DNA of 64,000 nt from Psychrobacter frigidicola (GTDB taxonomy: Bacteria; Pseudomonadota; Gammaproteobacteria; Pseudomonadales; Moraxellaceae), in assembly GCF_007997305.1 (NCBI RefSeq), contig NZ_VORZ01000001.1:806001-870000 (forward strand), given 5' to 3'. A model generated the notes under the pieces. The model did not search any database, was not told the origin of the DNA, and saw only the letters and a list, made by a program, of their open reading frames with translations. The translations under genes and the position numbers were made by a program. Shown here one piece after another: positions 54,636-63,918 of this stretch. Numbering within the stretch: position 1 is the first letter of the stretch; the number at the start of each line of letters is the position of its first letter.

Positions 54636-55436
54636 TCAAGGCTCACACTTAACCTTTTTAAACTCCCACGTCATAGGCTCAACCTTTTTTGCTACTAAGA
54701 TATCACTGGCCGATAAAAATAGAACCCCTTCAATGTCTTTAAAATCCGCTCCTGTGCAAGTGTGATAACTGTAAAAATCAACTTTTAGGGCAAATGCTTG
54801 AATCATAGTGTCGCTATATTTAGAGATTTTCCCTACCGATAGCAAACATGCTACTACAGTCACAACAAAAAGTACGCCTGGAATTATCTTTTTATTTAGT
54901 TGCTTACTATCGCTTGTAGAGGCACTGTTTATAACTTTGCTGTCAGATTTTCTATAGAAAAAATACAAGCCAATAGCGATAAAATAACTGCTTAACAATG
55001 CCATTACCGCATACTTAAAAAACTGAATGGCGGTCAATAACGTTGACGTCAATGCTAGATTGCTAGCATCTACTAAGAAAATTCTATTGATTTCACCTAT
55101 CGCCCATAGATAGGACAGAGCACTGATCAAAGCCACTAATAAATAAATAACGATTTGACCCCAAATACTTTTTTTAAGGTACTTATAGACAATATTCTCA
55201 ATAGAGATGATGACCAACATGATGAATAAAACAGCAGAGATAATTAGCACAATTGCATAAGACAGATAAAATGGTAAATGCAAGCGTATGCTCGAGACTA
55301 AAGCTGTGCCTAACACGGCTAATATAAGGGCAAACCGCGCAAACATTCGAGTGGTTCGAATGAGCCACTCTCTAATAGTATCTATATTTATCTTAGTCTC
55401 ACTAGTCACCGTCGCTTTTTTCTCATCATTCGTCAT
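54636..55436 (-). CDS. Multi-pass membrane protein of unknown function
   Basis: The 266-residue protein has about five hydrophobic segments (roughly residues 35-52, 56-78, 93-113, 137-160, 185-203). A C-terminal extracytoplasmic domain of about 60 residues carries a Cys pair (YHTCTGADFKD..., VKCEP). No family recognised. It begins 21 bases after the UDG-like gene, so the two probably form one operon. Confidence 0.65.
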   Translation of the reverse strand: MTNDEKKATVTSETKINIDTIREWLIRTTRMFARFALILAVLGTALVSSIRLHLPFYLSYAIVLIISAVLFIMLVIISIENIVYKYLKKSIWGQIVIYLLVALISALSYLWAIGEINRIFLVDASNLALTSTLLTAIQFFKYAVMALLSSYFIAIGLYFFYRKSDSKVINSASTSDSKQLNKKIIPGVLFVVTVVACLLSVGKISKYSDTMIQAFALKVDFYSYHTCTGADFKDIEGVLFLSASDILVAKKVEPMTWEFKKVKCEP

Positions 55437-55457
55437 GGCAGGCTCTTACTTAGCCCA

Positions 55458-56117
55458 TTAAGGCAACATTTGCTTTGGGATAGCATTGTTAAGAGTATTA
55501 TTAAGCCTAATAGTATTTATTTTATCAGTCCAATCTGACTCGGTAGGATGCGGCAGACTATCTAATATCATCAACGGCTGATGATAAATAGTTTTAAATG
55601 TCGTTATAAAACCTGTAGCCGTGTCGCCACAAGGTACGATAATAATGTCAGATGATGATTGCTCAAGCACTTGGGTTAATCGGTTCGCAAAATCTTTAAA
55701 AACCACCTCTTCCGCTAAATTTATATATTGTTTTTGCTGATGGTTTTGATTTAAATGTTGATTTAAGCTTTGATTTAAATCCTGTTTAATACTGGTCAAA
55801 TGATGCACTTGCGACAAGTCATCAACTGATAAGACACAAGGATAAAACGCTTTATTCATCGGTAACGTAGAGCAATTTAGAATACCAAGCGACTTATAGT
55901 GCAGCGTTTTAATATTGCAACCTATAGGCAGCTGATTGTCAAAATCATGACAATATCCTTGTGACTTTAAAAACTGGGTCAACTCAAGCGCAGACTCCCC
56001 TGCTGCCGGATGCTGATGGATATATTCGTTGATGTGAGGGGATTCCAAAATGAGTAAGACCTTTAATTCTTTAACGTCTTCAATCAAGTTGAATACTTTA
56101 TATTGATCTAGGGACAC
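55458..56117 (-). CDS. Protein resembling the uracil-DNA glycosylase fold
   Basis: The 219-residue protein has LKVLLILESPHINEYIHQHPAAGESALE at the place of the UDG water-activating loop. ILNCSTLPMN, DIIIVPCGDTATGFITTF and a late LPHPTESDW (equivalent to the HPS loop) follow. The order of elements matches the UDG superfamily, but catalytic identity is unsure. The start is GTG at 56117-56115 with AAGGA 7 bases ahead; the longer frame to 56189 would begin inside a terminator. A Gln/Asn/His-rich insert (around residues 110-130) is low complexity. Confidence 0.6.
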   Translation of the reverse strand: MSLDQYKVFNLIEDVKELKVLLILESPHINEYIHQHPAAGESALELTQFLKSQGYCHDFDNQLPIGCNIKTLHYKSLGILNCSTLPMNKAFYPCVLSVDDLSQVHHLTSIKQDLNQSLNQHLNQNHQQKQYINLAEEVVFKDFANRLTQVLEQSSSDIIIVPCGDTATGFITTFKTIYHQPLMILDSLPHPTESDWTDKINTIRLNNTLNNAIPKQMLP

Positions 56118-56159
56118 GTTTTTTTCCTTATGGTAATTTAATAATGAGAATGCATCATT

Positions 56160-56202
56160 AAAAAAGCACCTTATCGAGTTATCACTCAATAGGGTGCTTT
56201 TT
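56160..56202 (-). terminator. Terminator of the carboxynorspermidine dehydrogenase gene
   Basis: AAAGCACCTTAT... pairs with ...ATAGGGTGCTTT with an inner GAG/CTC. On the minus strand it ends in TTTTTT. It lies 30 bases past the stop at 56232. Confidence 0.85.
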
Positions 56203-56231
56203 ATTTAAAAATAAATATTCAACAAAATACT

Positions 56232-57506
56232 TTAGATATCAAACTCTAACACTCTGTCACCATCCGCATCTTTAATACGAGTCGGTAAGCCAATCTCGTT
56301 TAATAGATTGATAAACGGCTTGGCATCGAGCTCTTCTACGTTGACCATCTTGCCTGCATCCCACTCACCCGTGGCGATAAGCATGGCAGCAGCAACCGGT
56401 GGTACGCCTGCGGTATAAGAGATACCTTGGCTACCCATGGCCGCAAAAGCTTCTTTATGGTCAGAGATATTATAGATAAATACCTCGCTATCAACGCCAT
56501 CTTTTTTGCCTTTAACTTTATCGCCAATACAAGTTTTACCCGTATAGTTTGGCGCAAGCGAGCTTGGATCAGGCAGTACTGCTTTAACTACTTTTAGCGG
56601 AATAACTTCTAAGCCTTCAGCGGTTATTACTGGTTGCTCAGATAATAGACCTAGGCTTTGGAGCACGGTAAAGACGTTGATGTAATGCTCACCAAAACCC
56701 ATCCAAAAACGGATATTTGGCACGTCTAAATTGGCAGATAACGAATGAATTTCGTCATGACCACTTAGGTAGCTGTTTTGTACGCCAACCACTGGCAAGT
56801 CATCAGTACGCTTTACTTCAAACATTTTATTCGACTGCCACTTACTGTCTTGCCATGAATAAACCGTACCCGTGAATTCACGGAAGTTAATCTCAGGGTC
56901 GAAGTTAGTGGCAAAGTATTTGCCATGGCTGCCAGCATTAATATCAATGATATCAATATCCGTGACCGAGCCTTTATCCATCATGTCATAGCCAAGTCTG
57001 GCATAGGCATTAACCATTCCGGGATCGAAGCCTGCGCCTAAAATAGCGGTGATGTTGTTATCGGCACAGCGTTGTTTACGTTTCCATTCATAGTTGTCAT
57101 ACCATGGCGGCGTCTCACAAATCTTGCGCGGATCTTCATGAATGGCGGTATCAATATAAGCAACACCAGTTTCAATACACGCTTCTAGTACGCTCATGTT
57201 AAGGAAGGGTGAGCCCACATTAATGACGATTTGGATGCCCGTTTTTTTAATCAAGGCAATCACTGCTGGAATATCAAGCGCGTCAAGCTCATGCGTATGT
57301 AAGGTTGCTGGCTGCTTAAAGCTGCCTTTTTCGATGACGCTTTGGGCGATAGCATCACATTTATCCAAGGTACGTGAAGCGATATGAAGCTCGCCAAGCA
57401 CGTCATTATGCATCGCACATTTATGCGCGACAACTTGTGCCACGCCGCCAGCACCGATAATGAGTACATCTTTTTTAGCTTGTTTGGTATTTGGAGTTGG
57501 TTTCAA
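56232..57506 (-). CDS. Carboxynorspermidine dehydrogenase (saccharopine dehydrogenase family)
   Basis: The 424-residue NAD(P)-dependent enzyme of the LYS1/saccharopine family starts with the Rossmann motif VLIIGAGGVAQVVAHKCAMHND. Further motifs are IVINVGSPFLNMSVLEACIETGVAYIDTA and GAGFDPGMVNAYARLG. It joins aspartate-semialdehyde to diaminopropane or putrescine, giving carboxynorspermidine or carboxyspermidine. The decarboxylase is the next gene upstream on the same strand, which supports this over lysine metabolism. Start TTG at 57506-57504 with AAAGGAGGA ahead; the longer frame to 57542 has no ribosome site. Confidence 0.92.
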   Translation of the reverse strand: MKPTPNTKQAKKDVLIIGAGGVAQVVAHKCAMHNDVLGELHIASRTLDKCDAIAQSVIEKGSFKQPATLHTHELDALDIPAVIALIKKTGIQIVINVGSPFLNMSVLEACIETGVAYIDTAIHEDPRKICETPPWYDNYEWKRKQRCADNNITAILGAGFDPGMVNAYARLGYDMMDKGSVTDIDIIDINAGSHGKYFATNFDPEINFREFTGTVYSWQDSKWQSNKMFEVKRTDDLPVVGVQNSYLSGHDEIHSLSANLDVPNIRFWMGFGEHYINVFTVLQSLGLLSEQPVITAEGLEVIPLKVVKAVLPDPSSLAPNYTGKTCIGDKVKGKKDGVDSEVFIYNISDHKEAFAAMGSQGISYTAGVPPVAAAMLIATGEWDAGKMVNVEELDAKPFINLLNEIGLPTRIKDADGDRVLEFDI

Positions 57507-57579
57507 GGCAACAATCCTCCTTTGTGTCCCTGTCAGTGCCATTAATAATGGCTATGCAAAACAGAAACGAGTGAATGAT

Positions 57580-57846
57580 ATGCGTGAATTAAAAAGGAAG
57601 ACCGAGGAAAACCCACGCACCCGATGGACAAAACGATTGATTTTGCCCGTGACGATTATAACAATTTTCATGACCTTTTCGGTAATAATTATTTTTGGTA
57701 ATTATTACCGAAAAGGTCATCATATCTGTTTATTACGTCCATCAAATGATACTTATAGCAATCGCTATGTTAAGACAGGCTCGCCTTATATTCTTGGTAA
57801 TCAAACTCACGCTGAATATCAATCGTACCATCAAGGCGACGAATAA
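57580..57846 (+). CDS. Possible small membrane protein opposite the nspC 3' end (doubtful)
   Basis: The 89-codon frame starts MRELKRKTEENPRTRWTKR and then has a clean transmembrane segment (LILPVTIITIFMTFSVIIIFG). The continuation crosses the large inverted repeat and runs over the antisense end of nspC, so at most the first 40 residues look protein-like. The basic-then-hydrophobic start is what a real inner-membrane peptide would have. No good ribosome site. It could be a remnant. Confidence 0.25.
   Translation: MRELKRKTEENPRTRWTKRLILPVTIITIFMTFSVIIIFGNYYRKGHHICLLRPSNDTYSNRYVKTGSPYILGNQTHAEYQSYHQGDE
57670..57720. repeat. Perfect inverted repeat, 22-bp arms
   Basis: Arms at 57670-57691 and 57699-57720 are exact reverse complements separated by 7 bases (core TTTCGGTAATAATTA). 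No T-run follows on either strand. It lies between the nspC stop and the dehydrogenase start in the minus-strand operon, where it would form a very stable hairpin in the mRNA. Confidence 0.92.
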
Positions 57847-59020
57847 CAATTGCGGGCATATTAACCCCATTAAACCAGTTCTTTTTGACCATGGTATAAC
57901 CGGCTGCATTACCAAAAGTAACCGTATCGCCTATCTGTAAATTGCGTGGCAAAGTGTATTCACCAAAGATATCACCCGCTAAACAAGAGCGACCGTAGAT
58001 AATGGTGTTGTCCGCTGATTCAACATTTTCCGCTATTGGTGCACTATTAGCAGTATCATTATTCAGCGCCGTATCAAGAGGCGCAATATTAAGGAGTTCA
58101 CCATTAACAGCTGCTATCGGCGCTGACTCACGATAAATCAGTAAGTCGAGCATATGCGCTTCGATAGATGAGTCGACCACGACTAGGTTTTTCTCGTTGT
58201 GCATGATATCTAACACGGTGGTGACTAACGTGCCCGCGCCATGAATACTCGCCTCACCCGGCTCAAGATAAACTTGTACGCCATATTTTTCACTAAAGGT
58301 TTTTAGGCGCTCGGCTAATTTTTCCAGTGGATAATCAGGGGCGATAAAGTGAATGCCACCGCCTAAGCTGACCCACTCGAGCTGCTGTAAGATATCACCA
58401 AACCGCACTTCGATATCAGCCAAGCTTGCGCTAAAAGCCTCAAAACTGTCGTTTTCACAATTATTATGAATCATCACCCCAGTGATATCATCAAGTACCG
58501 CTGCAATACGTGCTTTATCATACTCACCTAAGCGACTAAACGGACGGGCAGGATCAGCAATAATAAAGGATGAGTTACTGGTTTTTGGATTGAGACGTAA
58601 GCCGACTGGAATATTTTGCGCATGGGCTTGGTCTTTAAAAGCGCTGAGTTGCGAGAACGAGTTAAAGATGATTTTATCGGCATATTTAAGCACTTCTGGA
58701 ATCTCATCTGCGCTATATGCCACGCTATAGCCATGCGTTTCTTTTTTATTGTCACTGCTTTTACCTTTGTTAAAAGTCTCAGACCCCAAACGCACTTCAT
58801 TGAGTGAAGATGAGGTCGTACCATGCAAATAAGGTGCCATTGCATCAAACACGCCCCACGTTGCAAAGCATTTCAACGCTAATAAAGCCTTAGCACCGGA
58901 CAATTCACATAGACGCGCGATAATCTGCATATTGGCAACGATTAACGCCTCATCAAGCAAGTAATAAGGGGTTGGCACGTTTATGGGTTGTGTTGGTTGT
59001 GAAGTAGCTGATGAGTTCAT
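57770..59020 (-). CDS. nspC: Carboxynorspermidine decarboxylase
   Basis: The 416-residue PLP-dependent, alanine-racemase-fold decarboxylase opens with TPYYLLDEALIVANMQIIARLCELSGAKALLALKCFATWGVFD (Lys binds PLP). Other features are WVSLGGGIHF, VYLEPGEASIHGAGTLVTTV, GRSCLAGDIFGEY (catalytic Cys) and the C-terminal tyrosine region FGNAAGYTMVKKNWFNG. It makes norspermidine or spermidine with the downstream dehydrogenase, a route used instead of SpeE. A Ser/Asn/Ala-rich insert occurs around residues 305-330. Confidence 0.94.
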   Translation of the reverse strand: MNSSATSQPTQPINVPTPYYLLDEALIVANMQIIARLCELSGAKALLALKCFATWGVFDAMAPYLHGTTSSSLNEVRLGSETFNKGKSSDNKKETHGYSVAYSADEIPEVLKYADKIIFNSFSQLSAFKDQAHAQNIPVGLRLNPKTSNSSFIIADPARPFSRLGEYDKARIAAVLDDITGVMIHNNCENDSFEAFSASLADIEVRFGDILQQLEWVSLGGGIHFIAPDYPLEKLAERLKTFSEKYGVQVYLEPGEASIHGAGTLVTTVLDIMHNEKNLVVVDSSIEAHMLDLLIYRESAPIAAVNGELLNIAPLDTALNNDTANSAPIAENVESADNTIIYGRSCLAGDIFGEYTLPRNLQIGDTVTFGNAAGYTMVKKNWFNGVNMPAIVIRRLDGTIDIQREFDYQEYKASLS

Positions 59021-59153
59021 AATTGGTCGCCTAATAGCGTTTAATAGCAGGGGATGTTTGTGAGTAATAACCGTTAATAATAATTAATAACTTTGTGACG
59101 GGTCGTCATATTTTCGTTATAGTAGACTAAACCCGTAATAATTAGAATAGCTT

Positions 59154-59783
59154 ATGAGCACTACTAGCGATTATTCCACCTTTCTCAATCAGCGTGACTT
59201 TGATCTACTGTACCCTGATGCCCGTGCAGTATTAGACTTTTGGTTTAATAAAGATAACGAACCATACTGGTTTGTAGAAGATGAGAAGTTTGATCAACAG
59301 ATTGCCGATAAGTTTGGCAAAATATGGCAGGCAGTATGTCAAGGAGAGCGTGCGCATTGGCGGCGTGCTGAAGATAATAAAAACACCGCTATGGCGGATC
59401 TAGCCGGACGACTAGCAGAGATTATTGTATTAGATCAGTTTTCGCGTAATTTAGGTCGCAGGCAAGCAGCCGCTTTTGCTCAAGATGGTATGGCTCTGGT
59501 GCTGGCACAAGAAGCCATTCTTCAGGCTGGCTTTGATAACTTACCCATGCAATGGCGGCAGTTTATGATTATGCCGTTAATGCATTCTGAATCAATTGTT
59601 ATTCATAATCATTATTTGCCATTATTTGAGCAGTTAGACGATGCTGAAACCTTAGATTTTGCCTATGGCCATCAAGCTATTATTGAACAGTTTGGACGTT
59701 ATCCGCATCGTAATGAGGCACTAAGTCGAACTTCAACTGCTGCAGAAGTAGAGTTTTTACAGCAGCCAGATTCATCGTTTTAG
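59154..59783 (+). CDS. DUF924 family protein
   Basis: The 209-residue all-helical TPR-like protein has typical segments AVLDFWFNKDNEPYWFVEDEKFDQQIADKFG, LAEIIVLDQFSRNLGR, FMIMPLMHSESI and QFGRYPHRNEALSR. The family is widespread and uncharacterised. It is divergent from nspC, monocistronic. Confidence 0.92.
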   Translation: MSTTSDYSTFLNQRDFDLLYPDARAVLDFWFNKDNEPYWFVEDEKFDQQIADKFGKIWQAVCQGERAHWRRAEDNKNTAMADLAGRLAEIIVLDQFSRNLGRRQAAAFAQDGMALVLAQEAILQAGFDNLPMQWRQFMIMPLMHSESIVIHNHYLPLFEQLDDAETLDFAYGHQAIIEQFGRYPHRNEALSRTSTAAEVEFLQQPDSSF

Positions 59784-59816
59784 AGGTTTTAAATAGGAGC
59801 CTGTAAATAACAGCTG

Positions 59817-59856
59817 TGAACTAACACCCTTTTAATCAAAAGCTTGCTAGTTCACA
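59817..59856. terminator. Hairpin between the DUF924 and CAP-domain genes
   Basis: GTGAACTA / TAGTTCAC outer stem with an inner CTTTT / AAAAG stem. It overlaps the CAP gene stop codon in the convergent gap. It is a weak candidate terminator. Confidence 0.45.
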
Positions 59857-61106
59857 TTACCCGTAGTAAAGGTGAATTGCTTTTTCTCTAATATTTTGCC
59901 GTCGACTAAAACCTCAAAGCTGACTCTATAAGCACTATTACCATAAAGTCCGCAGTTTTTACCTTGTCTACGACCACTCTCGCAGCTTTTGAAGCGATCC
60001 GTGAGCGGTAAAATAAAGGCTTCATTTTTGAGCAACTCATAAGCAGTGTTTTTATGCGGGTCGTCACGATAGTCTAACAAGTCAGTCGGCACCTCTATAT
60101 CACGCTGAATGTCATAAAACTTAATATTGCTGACGCTGATGCTATTAGCTGTCGGCATGCTGATATAAATAGGCTGCCCGATAGGATTTGTACTCAAGTT
60201 GCGATTAGTACCTTCGACCGGATTTGGCGACTCATTATATAATGCAGTATTGGTATCTGTCACCCCATCGCAAGGATAGGTAAATATTCCTTTAAAACTG
60301 ATGTTTTCGGTCTCGTGGCTCGTGGCTGAATTATTGACCAATACATAGCTCTGATAAGTGTCTACATCTTTGCCATACGGGGTATAAGCCACTACGCTAG
60401 TGCCAGTTTTGGCTAGACTGGGTATCATTAATGAGCTTAGGTGATACGGCGCGGCTAATAATGACTTAACCATGCCTTCTGCCGCAAGCTCCGGGGAGAC
60501 CACCTTACCTACCGAATTGTAATAAGTGGTATGCGAGATATTTTCAACGACACTATAGTTCCGAGGGTATTTAGCAGCCAGCAGACGCTCTTTCATGCTT
60601 ATACCAGTAAAAAACGGGTTATTGGTTCCTGTCCATTCTTTAATATTTGTAATCCCATTTTCATGATGTACATTAAATAGCGTTGGTGCTGATTTGGCCA
60701 ATACATGTTGGATATAGTGTGCATGTTGATTGGCAATTTTAGTCAGCTCGTCATTTTGCGTGACTGCCGCTAGTCCACACTGACTGCGCTCACGGCTAAT
60801 TAATTGAGAGCCTGCCAGCCCCGCTGATTCATAACTTTTATTCTCAACCGTATTAATATTTATTTCGATATCAGCTTCAGGTACTGATGGCTTAATAACT
60901 GGGCTTGTTGACTCAACCGCCACCTCTAATGATGCAGGTGTTACGCTTGCTTGCTCATCAGGTTGAACCGTATCAGCAGCCGTTGAATTATTCGACCCAC
61001 TTTCTGCATTATTCTTGAAGATACCCTCACAAGCATTCAAAAATACCGATGAAAAAAGCATCATAGGTATTAAGGTAAGGCTATTTGTCAACCTATTGAA
61101 TGTCAT
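59847..61106 (-). CDS. CAP-domain (SCP/PR1-like) lipoprotein
   Basis: The 419-residue protein has a signal with lipobox VFLNAC and a Ser/Val/Glu-rich linker to about residue 90. A CAP-like domain then follows (SQLISRERSQCGLAAVTQNDELTKIANQHAHYIQHV, His ligands in NVHHENG, VENISHTTYY and a LLAAPYHLSSLM segment). The C-terminal 130 residues are beta-rich, with two Cys. CAP proteins in bacteria are extracellular and of mixed function. Monocistronic. Confidence 0.82.
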   Translation of the reverse strand: MTFNRLTNSLTLIPMMLFSSVFLNACEGIFKNNAESGSNNSTAADTVQPDEQASVTPASLEVAVESTSPVIKPSVPEADIEININTVENKSYESAGLAGSQLISRERSQCGLAAVTQNDELTKIANQHAHYIQHVLAKSAPTLFNVHHENGITNIKEWTGTNNPFFTGISMKERLLAAKYPRNYSVVENISHTTYYNSVGKVVSPELAAEGMVKSLLAAPYHLSSLMIPSLAKTGTSVVAYTPYGKDVDTYQSYVLVNNSATSHETENISFKGIFTYPCDGVTDTNTALYNESPNPVEGTNRNLSTNPIGQPIYISMPTANSISVSNIKFYDIQRDIEVPTDLLDYRDDPHKNTAYELLKNEAFILPLTDRFKSCESGRRQGKNCGLYGNSAYRVSFEVLVDGKILEKKQFTFTTGNVN

Positions 61107-61172
61107 CGCTTATCCTATAAGATAATAAGGCTTAGCTGAAAATAGCTAATGATAACTCTATAAGAGATGAAA

Positions 61173-62069
61173 CTATTTATTCTCAAGTGCCTGTCTGACC
61201 GGACTAAAGCTACGGCGATGCTCAGGTAACACGCCATAATCATTAATAGCCTGCATATGCGCCTTGGTTGGGTAACCTTTATGCTGGGCAATGCCGTACT
61301 CTGGATGCTGAGTATGCAGCTGATACATAGTTTGGTCGCGACTGACTTTCGCTAAGATACTGGCAGCGGCAATACTGGTATGACGCGCGTCACCTTTTAC
61401 CCACGCTTGGCAGTCGATAGCTGAAGCCGCTATACCTATCTTTGCAAGCTTGGCATAATCCAGCTCTGGACAACGATTGCCATCAAATAGCAACTCAGCA
61501 AACAATATGTCAGACTTTCGCCCATACGACGAATTATCTGCAATAGCGTTGATATGACTTACTATTGCAACCAGCAACTCTTCGGTACATAAGCGCATAC
61601 CCAGCATGGTCGCTTGTAGGATATTGACCTGATCAATCACCGCTGCCGGAATCTCAGCTATGATATATCCCAAAGCATACTGCTGAACCAATGGATAAAG
61701 GGTATCGCGCTTCTTTTCACTTAACTGTTTGGAGTCGGTTAAGAGCGACAGCTCAGTATCTTGTAGCGGCTTATCTTCAATCAGACCTGACCACATTTTT
61801 GGCAATATTGCAGCAGCGACATTAACGCTACCTAATAATGGTCCACGCCCTGCCTCATCGACTCCAATTTGTAGTAGTAAGTGTTCAGAGCTGGCATTTA
61901 TATTGAATGGATAATCAATCAATAGCTTAGTTATATTAAGCTGACCACTCAAATGAATCGGTGCAGCCAAACTAATATACTGACCTTTAACCTCAATATT
62001 TTCTATATCGATACTGAGGTTAATGTTGCTAGCGGCGATATCTTTGTTTACACAGCTTTCCATACTCAT
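61173..62069 (-). CDS. rnhB: Ribonuclease HII
   Basis: It cleaves RNA in RNA-DNA hybrids and removes single ribonucleotides. [22 protein letters not shown] holds the D-E-x-G-R-G active site, [11 protein letters not shown] the third region, and [32 protein letters not shown] and [10 protein letters not shown] complete the core. At 298 residues it is about 90 longer than usual. The extra is an N-terminal stretch of about 65 residues with no recognised domain. GGAAAG precedes the ATG. It sits just after lpxB, as in many gammaproteobacteria (lpxB-rnhB). Confidence 0.93.
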   Translation of the reverse strand: MSMESCVNKDIAASNINLSIDIENIEVKGQYISLAAPIHLSGQLNITKLLIDYPFNINASSEHLLLQIGVDEAGRGPLLGSVNVAAAILPKMWSGLIEDKPLQDTELSLLTDSKQLSEKKRDTLYPLVQQYALGYIIAEIPAAVIDQVNILQATMLGMRLCTEELLVAIVSHINAIADNSSYGRKSDILFAELLFDGNRCPELDYAKLAKIGIAASAIDCQAWVKGDARHTSIAAASILAKVSRDQTMYQLHTQHPEYGIAQHKGYPTKAHMQAINDYGVLPEHRRSFSPVRQALENK

Positions 62070-62138
62070 AACTTTCCATAACCATAATCATCGACAAAGC
62101 TTTGAATGTTTTATTTTTTTGATACTTATTAGCGCTAT

Positions 62139-63506
62139 CTAACGATAGTTTTGCGCGTACCATTGTTCAATCACACTATAAGCAGGATTATGATTGCTTT
62201 GTTGTTGTAGAGCTTTCTTAGTCTTACTCAGCGCTGTTAGTTGTTCATTATAGGCACGCGGTTGCAACAGTTTAGTCACTGTACGACAAATATTATCGCC
62301 ATTGGCTTGTTCTTGAATCAGTTCAGTCACAATTGCCTTGCCAGCTAAGATGTTAGGCAGCGCCACATAAGAGACTTTTACCAAGCGTTTCGCGATTTGA
62401 TACGTCAATTCGTTAAGCTGATAAATCACTACCATCGGGCGCTCAAGCAGCATGGCCTCAAGGGTTGCAGTACCCGACGCTAAGATAATAATATCTGATG
62501 CTGCCATTGCTTGTTGACTAAACGCCAGCTGGCTTTCATCATAAACCACGGCAATAGCTGCCCGCAGTGTTTCTGAGCGTTTATCAATCACTGCTTGGAC
62601 AATATATTGATGATTGTGATCAACTGTTGGAACAATAAAACATAGCTTAGAGTCGAGCAATAATAGCTTTTCGATACCGTCAAGCATCAAAGGCAAAATA
62701 GCGGTGATCTCACCACGTCTTGACCCTGGCATCACACAGATAAGCTGACTTACCTCCTCAAAACGTTCCCTAAAAAACTGCTGTAAACCGTCATTATGCC
62801 AGACCAATTCACTACGTAATTGCTGAGTTGGCGTCTCTAACAACTCTTGATTGATAGTGCGTAACAGTGGATGGCCGACACATATTGCTGGATGGCCATA
62901 ACGCTCATAGACCGCAAGCTCAAAGGGAAACAAGCACAGCACTAAGTTAGTAGCGGCTTTAATTCCATGAATACGAGATTCCCGCCACGCCCAAATTGAC
63001 GGACTGACATATTGCACGCAAAATACGCCTTGGGGCTTCAGTTTTTTGGCAACGCGCAAATTAAAATCAGGCGCATCAATACCAACGAACCAATCAATGT
63101 CAACAGTTTTAAAAGCCGCCAATAGCTCACGGCGCGCTTTCAGTAAATCTGGTAATTGTGCCAACACTTCTACTAAACCCATCACTGCCAAGCGCGATAA
63201 TGAAAAAATGATTTGCAATCCTTGCGCCGCCATTTTTATACCGCCCACACCCACCCAAATGATATCGTCGCGTAGATTATTCATCTGCTGCATAAAGTCA
63301 GCACCCAAACTATCGCCAGACACCTCGCCGGCAACAATACCTATCACTAACGGCGAGCTAGATGATTTGTTAGGCAACTTGCTAGGCATTTTGAACGATT
63401 TTGCCATTTCAGTATTTGTCTCTGTTGAGTGGGTAGAAGAGGTGCTCGTTAAGTTATTGCGTTTAAAAGACGTCTCAGGCTTGGGCGGCGTAGCAGAATC
63501 TATCAT
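62139..63506 (-). CDS. lpxB: Lipid-A-disaccharide synthase
   Basis: The GT19 glycosyltransferase joins UDP-diacyl-GlcN and lipid X. LVIGIVAGEVSGDSLGADFM, IIFSLSRLAVMGLVEVLAQLPDLLKAR, DWFVGIDAPDFNL, YVSPSIWAWRESRI and VMPGSRRGEI are conserved. The 455-residue length includes a Ser/Thr-rich N-terminal extension of about 40 residues not found in E. coli LpxB. ATG 63506 with GAGAG ahead was chosen over a TTG at 63542. rnhB follows on the same strand. Confidence 0.94.
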   Translation of the reverse strand: MIDSATPPKPETSFKRNNLTSTSSTHSTETNTEMAKSFKMPSKLPNKSSSSPLVIGIVAGEVSGDSLGADFMQQMNNLRDDIIWVGVGGIKMAAQGLQIIFSLSRLAVMGLVEVLAQLPDLLKARRELLAAFKTVDIDWFVGIDAPDFNLRVAKKLKPQGVFCVQYVSPSIWAWRESRIHGIKAATNLVLCLFPFELAVYERYGHPAICVGHPLLRTINQELLETPTQQLRSELVWHNDGLQQFFRERFEEVSQLICVMPGSRRGEITAILPLMLDGIEKLLLLDSKLCFIVPTVDHNHQYIVQAVIDKRSETLRAAIAVVYDESQLAFSQQAMAASDIIILASGTATLEAMLLERPMVVIYQLNELTYQIAKRLVKVSYVALPNILAGKAIVTELIQEQANGDNICRTVTKLLQPRAYNEQLTALSKTKKALQQQSNHNPAYSVIEQWYAQNYR

Positions 63507-63918
63507 AACGAGCTCTCGATATTGACAAGGCATAACGGACAACGCAAAAGTATAGTACGAACCGCTATTTATAAGTCGCCATCATACGTGACACGGGTAA
63601 AAATAGCCAAATGATAGCATTATACCTCGATCAATTATTACTTAACCCAGCTAACTTTAAATGCTATTCTCAAAGTACTAACCTGCTTAGCTTTAATTAT
63701 TAAACAGTGCCGCTATCAATTACTCTTAATTAGCTTAAATTTAAGCTAAAAACAGCAGTGAAAAATTCTATTGAATATCTAGATAACAGGTAAGTATAAC
63801 AAAATATTGGTTTCTACATTCCACTTATCAGTCAATTAACTACCCGACCACCCTTGTCAACTGTAGCTTTTCAACGCATAATGAAACTCCCTATAAATTA
63901 GCTAGACGACATATAACT
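63507..63918. other. Divergent region upstream of lpxB and the last gene
   Basis: About 410 AT-rich bases. It contains the 20-bp perfect palindrome at 63730-63749; otherwise no gene or RNA seen. Confidence 0.5.
63730..63749. promoter_or_regulatory. 20-bp perfect palindrome (operator-like)
   Basis: TTAGCTTAAATTTAAGCTAA is its own reverse complement. It is positioned about 170 bases before the last start codon and 220 before lpxB. There is no T-run on either side. A dimeric regulator site is possible. Confidence 0.5.

Noticed and set aside
56118..56189. Longer N-terminus of the UDG-like protein from a TTG at 56189
   Set aside because: The start would lie within the terminator hairpin of the upstream gene, while GTG 56117 has a proper ribosome site.
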